Source of the DNA: Crassaminicella profunda
GTDB lineage: Bacteria; Bacillota; Clostridia; Peptostreptococcales; Thermotaleaceae
Direction of reading: 5' to 3'
Length of the DNA stretch: 64,000 bases
NCBI RefSeq assembly: GCF_019884785.1
Contig: NZ_CP082326.1
Span: 2,411,355-2,475,354, forward strand
Both the position numbers and the translations under genes were made by a program. How positions within the stretch are numbered: position 1 is the first letter of the stretch; every line of letters starts with the position of its first letter. Shown one piece after another: positions 27,769 through 37,439 of this stretch. Below the pieces are notes generated by a model. That model was not told the origin of the DNA. It did no database searches and saw only the letters and a program-made list of their open reading frames with translations.

Positions 27769-27910
27769 GATTGCCCCCCCTATCGTTTTTCAACCTAACC
27801 TCTAGACCTGTTATCCATATTGTATGATCTATCTACAATATCTATTATAATTGTAGCAACTAATAATATCAATAATTCCCAATGGTTTTTTCTAATCATT
27901 TCCATTAAAA

Positions 27911-27961
27911 CAAAGTCCTAAGAGATAGACTTTTTTAGTTTGTCTACTTCTTAGGACTTAC
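27911..27961 (-). terminator. Terminator of htpG
   Basis: AAGTCCTAAGA and TCTTAGGACTT close a longer imperfect stem containing GTAGAC and GTCTAT, followed by TGTTTT on the minus strand. Confidence 0.7.
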
Positions 27962-27988
27962 TTTATTCTAGCTTAAAAGGATTTTTTT

Positions 27989-29863
27989 CTATAACATTAT
28001 TTTACAAATATTATTTGTAAATTCTACTGGATCATTAATAGGTAATCCTTCAATTAATAAAGCTTGATTATATAATAAATTCGTATACAAATTAAGCTTC
28101 TCTTGATCTTTCTCAAAAGCTTCTTTCAATGATTTAAATACATCATGATGGATATTTATTTCTAAAACTTTATCCGCTTTTATATTTTGGTTATTTGGCA
28201 TAGCATTTAATACTTTTTCCATTTCTATTGTAAGTTCACCCTCATTTGCTAAACATACAGGATGATTTTTTAACCTTTTTGATGCTCGAACAGCTGTAAT
28301 CTTATCTGATAAAATATTTTTCATATGCTCAAATAAATCTTTATACTCTTCATTATTCTCTTTCGCATCTTTTTCATTTTCTTCTATTCCTAAATCCCCA
28401 CTTGATACTGATTTAAATTCCTTTTCTTTATATGTCATAAGCATTCTTACAGCAAACTCATCTACCTCATCTGTAAAGTATAAGATTTCATAGCCTTTAT
28501 CTCCTACTAATTCTGTTTGTGGTAATTTTTCAATTCTTTCATTAGACTCCCCAGCAGCATAATAAATATATTTTTGTTCTTCAGGCATGCGAGATACATA
28601 TTCATCTAAAGTAACCATTTTTTTCTCTTTTGATGAATAAAACATCAATAAATCTTGTAAAACATCTTTATTACTTCCAAAATCACTATATACACCATAT
28701 TTAAATTGTCTTCCAAAGGATTCATAGAATGCTTCATATTTTTCTCTTTCATTTTTTAATAAATTACTTAATTCATTTTTAATTTTATTTTTAATGTTTT
28801 TAGCAATCAACTTCAACTGTCTATCATGTTGTAACATTTCTCTAGATATGTTAAGAGACAGATCTTCTGAATCCACAATTCCTTTTACAAAGCCAAAATA
28901 ATCAGGCAATAAATCTGCACACTTATCCATAATCAGAACACCATTAGCATACAACTCTAATCCCTTTTCATATTCCTTTGTATAGAAATCATAAGGCATT
29001 TTTTCAGGGATAAATAATATGGCATTATAACTCACAATACCATCAGCCTTAATATGAATATGTTTTACTGGTTTATCAAAACCATAGTGCTTTTCAGCAT
29101 AAAATTTATCATAATCTTCCTTTGTCAATTCATTTTTATTTTTTTTCCATATAGGAACCATACTATTTAGAATCTTTTCCTCTATGTATTCCTCGTATTC
29201 TGTTTCACTGTCCTTTTTAAGTTTTTTTTCAGTCATATCCATCTTAATAGGATATCTAATAAAATCAGAATATTTCTTTATAATAGATTTTAATCTATAT
29301 TCATCTAGGTATTCAGAAAATTTTTCATCTTCTGTATCTTCTTTTATTCTAAGTGTGATCTCTGTTCCAATAGCATCTTTTTCACATGGTTCAATGGTAT
29401 ATCCTTCTGCACCATTAGATTCCCACATATACCCTTCATCACTACCAAAAGCTTTACTCATCACTGTAACCGTATCAGCTACCATAAATGCTGAATAAAA
29501 TCCCACACCAAACTGTCCAATAATATCATATCCATCTTTTAATTCGGTTTCTTTTTTAAATGCTAAAGAACCACTCTTAGCGATAACACCAAGATTATCC
29601 TCAAGCTCTTCTTTTGTCATTCCAATACCTGTATCAGAAATTTTTAATATCCTATTTTCTTTATCAGAGGTTATTTTAATATAGTAATGATCCTTATCAA
29701 AGCTTAATGAATCATCTGTCAATGCCTTATAATAAATTTTATCCATTGCATCACTGGCATTAGAAATAAGTTCTCTTAAAAAAATCTCCTTATGGGTGTA
29801 AATTGAATTAATCATCATATCTAATAATCTCTTAGACTCTGCTTTAAATTGTTTTGTTGCCAA
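27989..29863 (-). CDS. htpG: Chaperone protein HtpG (Hsp90)
   Basis: A complete bacterial Hsp90 of 624 residues. The N-terminal ATP-binding domain has [32 protein letters not shown] and [15 protein letters not shown]; the middle domain has [18 protein letters not shown]; a C-terminal dimerisation domain follows. It folds or protects client proteins using ATP. The start is TTG at 29863 (reading [10 protein letters not shown]), with AGGAG about 9 bases upstream; the ATG pair seven codons earlier would read through the ribosome site. A perfect CIRCE element and a consensus-like promoter lie upstream, so it should be repressed by HrcA. Confidence 0.97.
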   Translation of the reverse strand: MATKQFKAESKRLLDMMINSIYTHKEIFLRELISNASDAMDKIYYKALTDDSLSFDKDHYYIKITSDKENRILKISDTGIGMTKEELEDNLGVIAKSGSLAFKKETELKDGYDIIGQFGVGFYSAFMVADTVTVMSKAFGSDEGYMWESNGAEGYTIEPCEKDAIGTEITLRIKEDTEDEKFSEYLDEYRLKSIIKKYSDFIRYPIKMDMTEKKLKKDSETEYEEYIEEKILNSMVPIWKKNKNELTKEDYDKFYAEKHYGFDKPVKHIHIKADGIVSYNAILFIPEKMPYDFYTKEYEKGLELYANGVLIMDKCADLLPDYFGFVKGIVDSEDLSLNISREMLQHDRQLKLIAKNIKNKIKNELSNLLKNEREKYEAFYESFGRQFKYGVYSDFGSNKDVLQDLLMFYSSKEKKMVTLDEYVSRMPEEQKYIYYAAGESNERIEKLPQTELVGDKGYEILYFTDEVDEFAVRMLMTYKEKEFKSVSSGDLGIEENEKDAKENNEEYKDLFEHMKNILSDKITAVRASKRLKNHPVCLANEGELTIEMEKVLNAMPNNQNIKADKVLEINIHHDVFKSLKEAFEKDQEKLNLYTNLLYNQALLIEGLPINDPVEFTNNICKIML

Positions 29864-29918
29864 GTAAATCTCTCCTTTCATCATAAAAACGATCCGTACA
29901 AAGACAAGATGTCTTTTG

Positions 29919-29945
29919 TTAGCACTCTATCTAAGTGAGTGCTAA
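29919..29945 (-). promoter_or_regulatory. CIRCE operator (HrcA binding site) of htpG
   Basis: TTAGCACTC, nine bases, GAGTGCTAA: a perfect match to the CIRCE inverted repeat bound by the HrcA repressor. It starts about 4 bases after the expected transcription start and lies 56 bases before the TTG. A second short hairpin (AAAGACA, TGTCTTT) follows in the leader at about 29899-29915. Confidence 0.93.
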
Positions 29946-29955
29946 TTTTAATTTT

Positions 29956-29984
29956 AAAATACACCTTTCTTTATAATTTGTCAA
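29956..29984 (-). promoter_or_regulatory. Sigma-A promoter of htpG
   Basis: On the minus strand TTGACA, exactly 17 bases, TATTTT. The start point would fall just before the CIRCE element, the usual geometry for HrcA repression. Confidence 0.75.
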
Positions 29985-30011
29985 TACCTTTTACAATTCA
30001 TTCTTTATTTT

Positions 30012-30833
30012 TTATATAAAAATTTCAGGTTCTCTTCGTTCACTATAATCAATTTCCAGCTCGTATTTATGTCTTAAATAATCTTGATCATCATAATATT
30101 TTGCCTGAGTAGGACATTTTTTAATACAAGCACCACATTTGATACAAATTCCATTGAATTTAGATACATCACTCTCATCAATAGAACCCATAGGACAGAC
30201 ACTTACACAAAGTTTACAATCAATACAATTGCTATTTGTCTTGGGCTTAACCTTTCTAATATCTACAGGAATACCTTCTTTATTTTTAGGCTTATAATAT
30301 TTTCTATAGGGCTTGTTTCCTTTAACCATTACATTTTGAATGTCATCTTGCATTATTATTTTTTTATATATTTGATCAGCAAAATCACTTGCTATAGCTA
30401 AATCTTTTTCATCAGGTCTATTGTTTGCGAGAATTTTAGAAAATGAATGTTCTCCTATAAATGCCCCTCCTGCAATGATTTTAAAACCGTTTAATTCAAG
30501 AAGATCTTTTAATTCTATTAAAGCATCATCATAATTTCTATTTCCATAAAGAACTATAGGAACTACTAATGCCCCATTTCCTGTAATAATATTTAAATAT
30601 TTTAGTAATACATTTGGTACTCTTCCTGCATAAACGGGAACACCTACCACAACAATATCTTCTTTTGTGAAAGATCTAGATTCTTTTCTACCTTCTGGCA
30701 AAGTAAAGTCAATATTATTTACCGTAATTTCCCCATCCATATTCTCTGAAATTTTTTTCGCTATTTGAGATACTACTTTTTTCGTTGTATCTGTAGCACT
30801 AAAATACATGGCATTCACTTTTTTATTCATCAT
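30012..30833 (-). CDS. EFR1-type flavodoxin-ferredoxin protein
   Basis: A 273-residue fusion. Residues 1 to about 165 are flavodoxin-like, with the FMN phosphate loop in YFSATDTTKK and VVGVPVYAGRVPN. Residues about 190-245 hold two 4Fe-4S motifs of the form C-x2-C-x2-C-x3-CP: CIDCKLCVSVCP and CIKCGACIKKCP. This is the EFR1 family, thought to pass electrons between low-potential donors and acceptors in anaerobes; the partner enzyme is unknown. It is a single-gene unit after the htpG promoter on the same strand. Confidence 0.88.
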   Translation of the reverse strand: MMNKKVNAMYFSATDTTKKVVSQIAKKISENMDGEITVNNIDFTLPEGRKESRSFTKEDIVVVGVPVYAGRVPNVLLKYLNIITGNGALVVPIVLYGNRNYDDALIELKDLLELNGFKIIAGGAFIGEHSFSKILANNRPDEKDLAIASDFADQIYKKIIMQDDIQNVMVKGNKPYRKYYKPKNKEGIPVDIRKVKPKTNSNCIDCKLCVSVCPMGSIDESDVSKFNGICIKCGACIKKCPTQAKYYDDQDYLRHKYELEIDYSERREPEIFI

Positions 30834-30964
30834 AAGCCTCCTATTTTATTAAACGATTGATTGAAAATTCATTCCATTAGTTACCAACTTTTATTATACT
30901 ATGCTTGGAAACATTATTCTACAGGCTCTACGCTTATAATGAATTCTTTTTAGACTCCTATTCT

Positions 30965-32698
30965 CTAATGTTTAAATTGAGCTACAATAGTATTCATTTC
31001 TTCTGCTAATTTAGCTAACGATTCACTAGCATTCGCTACTTGATCTATAGATGCTGCCTGTTCCTCTATCGAAGCAGCCGTTTCTTCTGTTCCAGCTGCA
31101 TTTTCTTCTGCGATGGCAGATAAATTTTCAATAATACTGATTATTGTATCTTTTTTAGAACCCATTATTTGCCCCGATTGATTTAATAAATCTATGATCT
31201 CTTTTGTTTTTTCTATTGCTTCTGAAATACCTTCAAATTTAATTTTTGTCCCTTCTACACTTTGACTCTGTTCATCAACTACCTTCATCATTCCGTCCAT
31301 GGTCGTAACAGCACTTTCTGTTTTATCCTTTAATTCATTAATAATACTTGATATTTCTTGTGTAAACTGATCAGATTGTTCTGCTAATTGTCTAATTTCA
31401 TCTGCTACAACTGCAAATCCTCTTCCTGCTTCTCCTGCTCGAGCAGCTTCAATAGCCGCATTTAACGCTAATAAATTCGTTTGATCAGCAATACTCTTAA
31501 TCATTTGACTGGCTTGATAAATTTTTTCCGCACTATTATTTGCATTCAAAATCACACTATTAATTTCTTTTGATGCATTCTCAGTTATCTTAGTCTTTTG
31601 AACCAACCCTTGAATATTTTTAATTCCTTCTTCTTTTAATTGCATCACTTGATCTGCTGACTCACTTAATTCTTTTAGTTTCTTTTGATCTTCTTCTATC
31701 AATTCTCCTAATTCTGTTATGTTCATAGCAGCTTCTTCCGTATCTTTTGCTTGCTCATTCGCTCCATTTGCAATTTCTTCTATTGTTCTAGCCACTTCTT
31801 CTGCCGCTATAGCTGATTGTTGGCTAGTTGCTGTTACTTCTTCTGATGAAGAAGTAACCTCATCAGATGCTTTAGAAATATCTTGAATAGTCCCTCTAAT
31901 AGCTTCTGTAAGGATTTTAAATGATAATGCTAACTGTCCTATTTCATCAGTTCGCTTTAAAACAATCTCTGGAATATCTCTTCTTATATCTAAGTTAGCC
32001 ATTTCTTTAGCATGATTTGTTACAATAATAATAGGCTCTGTTATTCTTTTAGCAATTATATAAGTAATAACTACTGCTAGTATCAAACCTAATACACTTA
32101 TAACCCCAAGTCCTTTCTTAAGCTGATTGATATGTCCCGCTATAACCCCATTAGATTTTTCACTAGATACACCGATAAACAGTATCCCTATTATCTCTTT
32201 ATTCTTATTTAATAATGGTTTATAAACAGTCATATAAGGCTTTCCTAGAATATCTGCCTTTCCAATATATTCTTTTCCTTGAGTCACATCTTCATAAGCT
32301 AAGCTATCTTTTCCTAAAAAAGTTCCTATGGCCCTTTTACCATCTTCCGTCATAATATTTGTCGCAATTCTTTTAAAGTCATCTCCACTTTTAATAAATA
32401 TCGTTGCTACATTTCCCATATCTTCTAAAACAGCATCCACCATTTTATTTTGACCTTCTATATTCTTACCATTTTCATCCATTAATTGACCATTTTTATA
32501 AAGGACATTTCCAAAATACTGCTCAAAATAATAGGTTGATGAAGAAATATCCCCCTTAAGCTTTTGACTTAATAATTCAGCTTGAAGTTCTTTCATTCCA
32601 TTTAAACCTTTACTATAACCTAAACAACTAATCGTTGAAATGATTAAAATAAGTAACATACAAAAATAAATAATAAGTTTTGTTTTTATACTTTTCAT
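30965..32698 (-). CDS. Methyl-accepting chemotaxis protein with single-Cache-type sensor
   Basis: A 577-residue chemoreceptor. Helix 1 is at about 6-26, a Cache-type extracytoplasmic domain at about 28-185 ([20 protein letters not shown], then [12 protein letters not shown], characteristic of Cache3/Cache2 fusions), helix 2 at about 197-220, then HAMP and the signalling coiled coil with the CheA/CheW tip [21 protein letters not shown]. The sensor differs from the chemoreceptor at 1495-3489, so the two should sense different ligands. The ATG at 32698 is chosen because GGGAG precedes it by 10 bases; the longer frame starts inside phased repeats. Confidence 0.92.
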   Translation of the reverse strand: MKSIKTKLIIYFCMLLILIISTISCLGYSKGLNGMKELQAELLSQKLKGDISSSTYYFEQYFGNVLYKNGQLMDENGKNIEGQNKMVDAVLEDMGNVATIFIKSGDDFKRIATNIMTEDGKRAIGTFLGKDSLAYEDVTQGKEYIGKADILGKPYMTVYKPLLNKNKEIIGILFIGVSSEKSNGVIAGHINQLKKGLGVISVLGLILAVVITYIIAKRITEPIIIVTNHAKEMANLDIRRDIPEIVLKRTDEIGQLALSFKILTEAIRGTIQDISKASDEVTSSSEEVTATSQQSAIAAEEVARTIEEIANGANEQAKDTEEAAMNITELGELIEEDQKKLKELSESADQVMQLKEEGIKNIQGLVQKTKITENASKEINSVILNANNSAEKIYQASQMIKSIADQTNLLALNAAIEAARAGEAGRGFAVVADEIRQLAEQSDQFTQEISSIINELKDKTESAVTTMDGMMKVVDEQSQSVEGTKIKFEGISEAIEKTKEIIDLLNQSGQIMGSKKDTIISIIENLSAIAEENAAGTEETAASIEEQAASIDQVANASESLAKLAEEMNTIVAQFKH

Positions 32699-32736
32699 AA
32701 TAATAATTCTCCCATCTTCATATTTTTCATAAATCA

Positions 32737-32763
32737 TTCTACAGCTTTCTACATTATTCTACA
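32737..32763. repeat. Three TGTAGAA direct repeats phased at 10 bases
   Basis: On the minus strand TGTAGAA occurs three times with exact 10-base period (plus-strand TTCTACA at 32737, 32747 and 32757), 39 bases before the chemoreceptor start. One helical turn of spacing puts all copies on one DNA face, as in activator or repressor arrays. Confidence 0.5.
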
Positions 32764-32814
32764 TTTTTTCTATTTTCCCCTCTTTTTTTTATAATTTTTC
32801 CCACTCTTACCCAC

Positions 32815-32851
32815 AAAAAATACCTTGGCTCAACTTCTCAACCAAGGTATT
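32815..32851 (-). terminator. Terminator of bioA
   Basis: ATACCTTGG and CCAAGGTAT form a perfect 9-base stem on the minus strand followed by TTTTT, 68 bases after the bioA stop. Confidence 0.8.
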
Positions 32852-32918
32852 AAATAAAACCTTATAAAAAAATATAAATTGATTTATTAAATTGATATAA
32901 CATCCTAAAAAAGACTTG

Positions 32919-34124
32919 CTATCTATCTATTTCTTCTCTAGTAAACCATTTTTTAAATACCTCTACAATTTTCAAAAGTTCTTCTTCCTCAATAATATAA
33001 GGAGGCATTGTATACATAAAATTTAAAAATGTCCTATTCCAAACGCCATTATTATAAGCAAATTGACTAAATCCCTGTAAATCTTTTGCATCATAAACCT
33101 CTATACAAGCACATGCCCCCATGACTCTAATATCTTTTATTTTTTCAGATTTTAAATCCTTTAGGGAATCTACCAAAATTCTTTCAATCTTTTTAATCTT
33201 ATCCATATAATCATCTCTTAAAAAAATTTCTATACTTTTAAGAGCAATCTTGCAGCAAAGGGCATTTCCCATAAAGGTAGGTCCATGCATAAGTGCTTTA
33301 GATGGATCGTTTGAATAAAAGCCTTCATATATCTTTTTGTTAGCTACAGTTGCTGCATGTCCTACATATCCACCTGTAAGAGCTTTTCCAAGAACGATAA
33401 TATCTGGAATAACTAATTCACTTACAAACATATTCCCTGTTCTTCCAAAACCTGTTGCTACTTCATCAAAAATAAATATAATATCATATTTGTCACAAAG
33501 CTTTCTTGCTTCTTCTAAAAATTGAATATCATACATTTTCATGCCAGCTGCCCCTTGTAAAAGGGGTTCTACAATAAGGACTGCTATTGTGTCATGTCTT
33601 TTTTCTAGAATTTCCTCTAGTTCTTTTATTTTAGGAGAAATATGATAAATACCTTCTTTTTCTGGAAATGCCTTATGATAATCTGCATCATCTCCAACTG
33701 CCATAGCTTTAAATGTATCTCCATGATAGGCTTCCTTTAAAGCGATAATTTCTTTTTTCTTGGTCAAGCCTTTATTGTTATAGTACTGAATAGCCATCTT
33801 TAAAGATACTTCTACCGCAACGCTTCCAGAATCTGAAAAAAATACATGATTTAAATCTCCAGGAAGAATTTCTTTTAACTTTTCTGCTAATTCTAACACA
33901 GGATTATGATTAAGTCCTCCTAACATAACATGAGAAAAATTGTTTATTTGTTCTATTGCCGCTTCATTGATCTCTTTGTTGCTATAGCCATGTATTGCAC
34001 TCCACCAGGAAGATACAGAATCAATTAACTTTTTGTCTTCTGTATATATATATACCCCTTTAGCCTTCTTTACTTTGTAAGGTGTTTTCATGGTTTTCAT
34101 CTGTTCATAAGGATACCAAATCAT
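32919..34124 (-). CDS. bioA: Adenosylmethionine-8-amino-7-oxononanoate aminotransferase
   Basis: A 401-residue class III PLP aminotransferase making 7,8-diaminopelargonic acid in biotin synthesis, with S-adenosylmethionine as amino donor. Motifs: SVSSWWSAIHGYSN, where the Trp-Trp contributes to the substrate pocket, FFSDSGSVAVEVSLKMA, EAYHGDTFKAMAVGD, FIFDEVATGFGRTG, the PLP lysine in VLGKALTGG, and HGPTFMGNAL. These separate BioA from generic class III enzymes. AAAGGGTG lies before the ATG. No other bio gene is present, but a biotin-repressor-type operator overlaps its promoter. Confidence 0.94.
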   Translation of the reverse strand: MIWYPYEQMKTMKTPYKVKKAKGVYIYTEDKKLIDSVSSWWSAIHGYSNKEINEAAIEQINNFSHVMLGGLNHNPVLELAEKLKEILPGDLNHVFFSDSGSVAVEVSLKMAIQYYNNKGLTKKKEIIALKEAYHGDTFKAMAVGDDADYHKAFPEKEGIYHISPKIKELEEILEKRHDTIAVLIVEPLLQGAAGMKMYDIQFLEEARKLCDKYDIIFIFDEVATGFGRTGNMFVSELVIPDIIVLGKALTGGYVGHAATVANKKIYEGFYSNDPSKALMHGPTFMGNALCCKIALKSIEIFLRDDYMDKIKKIERILVDSLKDLKSEKIKDIRVMGACACIEVYDAKDLQGFSQFAYNNGVWNRTFLNFMYTMPPYIIEEEELLKIVEVFKKWFTREEIDR

Positions 34125-34287
34125 ACAATCACCCTTTCCTTTTTGTTCTACTAATTCATAGGTTAAATTTTCTATATATTTCTAGATTATTATGTTCTCT
34201 CATTAATTTTTTTAATTCTATAAACTACATTCGCCTTTTCTGTTAACTAAATTCACTAATTTATTTATAAATTTCTTATCTATTATG

Positions 34288-34316
34288 AGAATATTACATA
34301 TCAGCCTTATTGTCAA
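34288..34316 (-). promoter_or_regulatory. Sigma-A promoter of bioA
   Basis: Minus-strand TTGACA, 17 bases, TATTCT. The -35 hexamer lies inside the right arm of the biotin operator, so repressor binding would block it. Confidence 0.65.
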
Positions 34317-34342
34317 CATATTCATCAATTAGGTTGACAATA
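34308..34342. promoter_or_regulatory. BirA-type biotin operator upstream of bioA
   Basis: TATTGTCAAC, 15 bases, GTTGACAATA: perfect 10-base inverted arms. The shape and bases fit the known BirA operator (TTGTnAAC, about 15 bases, GTTnACAA). It is the main feature of the 321-base gap 34125-34445, which otherwise holds the bioA promoter and the serine hydrolase terminator. Confidence 0.82.
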
Positions 34343-34394
34343 TTTTTTTAGCCGTTTTCCAATCTATCTTCAACATTTTAGATTTTAGAAAACA

Positions 34395-34435
34395 AAACAA
34401 AAAAAAGCATCGACAGCTTTCCCTCAATGCTTTCA
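34395..34435 (-). terminator. Terminator of serine hydrolase gene
   Basis: AAAGCATTGA and TCGATGCTTT pair on the minus strand with G-U pairing, followed by a run of eight T. Confidence 0.8.
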
Positions 34436-34445
34436 TAGATTTTTT

Positions 34446-35534
34446 CTATATAGCGTTACTATATAATCTTACAGTAGGCTTTAAATATTTCCTCCATATA
34501 TCTAAATTATTATAATTCGTAAAAATTACTACAGTTAATTTTTCACTTGGAATACGGGTTACCACTGTTGAAAAACCAATAGTTCCTCCAGTATGGCACA
34601 AAATTTTTTTGCCTCTACTAATAAAATAACCCCATCCAAAGCCATAAAAATCACCTGTTCCTGAATCACTCACACCATTCGAAAAAGCTTCATTTAACGT
34701 TTCAAAGCTAACCAATTTTTCTGTATAAAGTGCTTGATCCCATTTATAATAATCCATTAACGATGTATATATCCCTCCATCTCCAAGGGTAGCACTTGTG
34801 AGGTTTTGATCTGTCTCAATAAATTTCCCATCCCTCTTTGTTGTTCCATATGCCCTATTTTTTACTGTTGATATTCCCTTTTCATAGGCTACTGTATTAT
34901 TCATCTCCAAAGGTTTAAAAATATTTTTCTCTAAAAACTCAGCAAACCTCATTTCAGAAATTTTCTCAACAACCCTTGATAGAATCACATAATTTCCATC
35001 AACATATTCATATTTTGTTCCTGGTTTGCACTTTAATCTATTTTCAGCCTTATACATATTAAATACATCCTGATCCTTTAATTGTTCTTTTTGATTTTCT
35101 GGAATAAAATCATAAAAATCTATCAAACCAGATGTATGTTGGAGTAAATTTTTTACTGTAATATCCTTTCCGTAATCAGGAAAATCTGGGAATATATCTA
35201 TTAGTTTTGTATCATATGTCAAAAGCCCTCTTTCTTTTAACATCATCACGCACATAGCTGTAAATTGTTTTGTCATAGATGCAATCCTGTAATTTGTATG
35301 TTCATCAGCAGGTATTTTTCTTTTTATATCTGCTAATCCATACCCTTTCTTAACTAAAATCTCTCCATCTTTTATCACCATAACGCTAGCTCCTGGTCCA
35401 TCTGATGCATGGTTAAACCCTCTAAACAAAAAATCTATCTTCTTTTCTTTGCTTATACCAAATTGGAAAATAACAACAACAGCAATGCATAATAATACAA
35501 TCATTTTAGGCAATTGCTTTTTTATACTATTCAT
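34446..35534 (-). CDS. Serine hydrolase of the beta-lactamase/DD-peptidase family
   Basis: A 362-residue class C beta-lactamase-like protein (Pfam Beta-lactamase fold). An N-terminal membrane segment (about 9-27) points outside the cell. The active-site SxxK is SMTK in IASMTKQFTAM; the third motif is HTGG (CHTGGTIGF). The second motif, usually Y-x-N, reads YVDGNY, with Asp where Asn is common. Members are DD-peptidases, esterases or D-aminopeptidases more often than antibiotic-degrading enzymes, so resistance is not implied. GGGGGG lies 8 bases before the ATG. A 20-codon ORF sits directly upstream. Confidence 0.87.
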   Translation of the reverse strand: MNSIKKQLPKMIVLLCIAVVVIFQFGISKEKKIDFLFRGFNHASDGPGASVMVIKDGEILVKKGYGLADIKRKIPADEHTNYRIASMTKQFTAMCVMMLKERGLLTYDTKLIDIFPDFPDYGKDITVKNLLQHTSGLIDFYDFIPENQKEQLKDQDVFNMYKAENRLKCKPGTKYEYVDGNYVILSRVVEKISEMRFAEFLEKNIFKPLEMNNTVAYEKGISTVKNRAYGTTKRDGKFIETDQNLTSATLGDGGIYTSLMDYYKWDQALYTEKLVSFETLNEAFSNGVSDSGTGDFYGFGWGYFISRGKKILCHTGGTIGFSTVVTRIPSEKLTVVIFTNYNNLDIWRKYLKPTVRLYSNAI

Positions 35535-35560
35535 ATTTCCATCCCCCCTTATCCCCCATT

Positions 35561-35623
35561 TTAGACCTTAACTAAAGCAACTTCACTTTCGAAAGTTTCT
35601 TCCGTTAATACTCTAACAACCAT
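35561..35623 (-). CDS. 20-codon ORF resembling a thioredoxin N-terminus
   Basis: A 20-codon ORF (MVVRVLTEETFESEVALVKV) with a strong ribosome site, AAAAGGGGG, 6 bases before its ATG. It ends 26 bases before the serine hydrolase gene. Its first 15 residues look like the start of thioredoxin (xVxxLTxExFExEV), but the active-site WCGPC part is absent. It could be a truncated thioredoxin gene whose initiation signals survive, or a leader peptide for the gene downstream. The resemblance is short and may be chance. Confidence 0.4.
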   Translation of the reverse strand: MVVRVLTEETFESEVALVKV

Positions 35624-35729
35624 TATTGTCCCCCTTTTAAATTTTTCCTTTATTTTCCTATCCCTATACTCATATATTATCCTCATTACTGAAATATAGC
35701 AACATGACTTTTTATTTCCTTATCTATAC

Positions 35730-37430
35730 TTACCTTTCCTTTATAACTATTTTACTCATAAATCCTTCCCCTTTAGAAGTATTGAATTGTACTTCTCCTC
35801 CCACAAGTTTTAATCTATCTTCAATCCCGGTAAGTCCATTTCCCTTTACAAGCTGCTCACTTCCTATACCATTGTCAACGAATAAAACATCTATAGATGT
35901 TTTTTTTATATTTACTGATATAAACACCTCACTTGCCTGTGAGTGTTTTAGGGAGTTTGTAACAAGCTCTGTACAAACTTTTTTTATGATGTCAAATACC
36001 TTTTCATCAATTATATATAGTGTTCCTTTAAAATGAAGGTTTGTCTTAACACCTACTTTTTTTACATGATTCATCATTTTTGTAAGATCTTTCTTTAATA
36101 ACTCTCCTGTGTAAGTATTATTTAGACTCTCCTTTGTAGATATAGCGTTCATATCCTTTATTCCTGTATCTATAGATAATGTTGCATTATTAAGGGCTTC
36201 TATACTTAATTTTTTATCTTTATTAAAATAAAGCTTTGCCACTTCTAGCAGTTTAATCGTTACTACAAGAGAATGTCCTATAATATCATGTAACTCCCTT
36301 GCTACATAATTTCTAGCGCCAGCCTTTGAAGTTTCTTTAAGTACTTTAATCGTATCCTCTAATTTTTTATTGGCAACATTCAAATCATTTTGCTTATTTA
36401 TAATTTTTGTTTCTATACTTTTGTATGGCGATATATCCCTTATAATGAGTGCATATTGTGTTTCTTTAATAGATTTTATTACTTTTATTGTTATAATAAG
36501 AATTAAATTATTAAAAACTATTTCTTTTTGAATTTCATCCTTTTTTCTTAGTTCTTTTTTTATATCCTCACTAAAGACCTCTTTTGCAAAATTTTCTATC
36601 TCCTCACTAATCATGGTTTCTAATCTTTCGTTAATATAAGATACCTCAAAAGCCGAATTTAATATGCCTATTGGCGTATCAAGCTTATGGACTATTTCAT
36701 GCCTCATGATTGGTGATAAACTGAAAAAATCATGTTTAAATGTGGCATATACAAAAATTAAGCTCGCCCATGTAAATACAATAGGTGTTATATCAAAAAT
36801 CACAAAGATTCCTAAAGAAAAAATGACGCTGTGTATCACCTTTGTAATATATAAAAAATTTAAAATAAGTGGCACAACAATGGCTGATACTACCAAATAT
36901 TTATAAAAAACATTTTTATTTTTAAAATGCTCTTTAAACACTTTTGAACAAAAATATGTACCTACTAATATAAATAGATATTCAAGTGCTGTATGTATAT
37001 AAAATAATATACCAAAGCTATCACCCCAAAAATCATAGGTCTTATAAAACAAATAGTGATATGGATTCGTAAGGACAAATAAAAACTGTACAATAGGGAG
37101 TATGTATATGAAAAATCTTATTTTCTTAGGTAATGGCTTCCCCTTATAATAGGCATAGCCAAATTCTAAAAAAGCTACCTCTAAAATACAGGTACAAGCA
37201 TAATAAGCTACAATAAAGCTCCATCTAATCATTTCTGTATGAGATACGGTTTTAAATATCTTAAATACCATCCAAGCAATCATACTTATTTGAAGGACTA
37301 AAAATGATTTAAGGGCATGGTCTCTATTTGCCTTCATATAAAGAATTACAAAGGCTATTATGGAAATAATAATAGCTATTATATGCACTATACAAATAGT
37401 AGCTATTTCTTGTTTTAATATAAGATCCAT
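35730..37430 (-). CDS. Seven-helix membrane sensor histidine kinase (NarL-type partner)
   Basis: A 566-residue kinase. Residues about 1-235 are seven or eight hydrophobic helices of the 7TM histidine-kinase type, about 240-350 a PAS-like region, then a HisKA_3 dimerisation domain with the phosphorylated His381 in ARELHDIIGHSL and an HATPase domain: ELVTNSLKHSQA (N box), VDNGIGSEQL (G1) and GNGLTGIEDRLKLVGG (G2). HisKA_3 kinases pair with NarL/FixJ regulators, and one is encoded 9 bases upstream. The N-terminal architecture is shared with the kinase-less sensor at 38068-39432. The signal is unknown. Confidence 0.9.
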   Translation of the reverse strand: MDLILKQEIATICIVHIIAIIISIIAFVILYMKANRDHALKSFLVLQISMIAWMVFKIFKTVSHTEMIRWSFIVAYYACTCILEVAFLEFGYAYYKGKPLPKKIRFFIYILPIVQFLFVLTNPYHYLFYKTYDFWGDSFGILFYIHTALEYLFILVGTYFCSKVFKEHFKNKNVFYKYLVVSAIVVPLILNFLYITKVIHSVIFSLGIFVIFDITPIVFTWASLIFVYATFKHDFFSLSPIMRHEIVHKLDTPIGILNSAFEVSYINERLETMISEEIENFAKEVFSEDIKKELRKKDEIQKEIVFNNLILIITIKVIKSIKETQYALIIRDISPYKSIETKIINKQNDLNVANKKLEDTIKVLKETSKAGARNYVARELHDIIGHSLVVTIKLLEVAKLYFNKDKKLSIEALNNATLSIDTGIKDMNAISTKESLNNTYTGELLKKDLTKMMNHVKKVGVKTNLHFKGTLYIIDEKVFDIIKKVCTELVTNSLKHSQASEVFISVNIKKTSIDVLFVDNGIGSEQLVKGNGLTGIEDRLKLVGGEVQFNTSKGEGFMSKIVIKER

Positions 37431-37439
37431 AAAAACTCC

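Noticed and set aside
29864-29884. ATG pair seven codons upstream as the htpG start
   Set aside because: The stretch contains the AGGAG that serves the TTG at 29863, and Hsp90 homologues begin near this TTG.
34446-35534. Beta-lactam resistance gene
   Set aside because: The protein belongs to the broad class C-like hydrolase family with an altered second motif; nothing shows that it acts on antibiotics.
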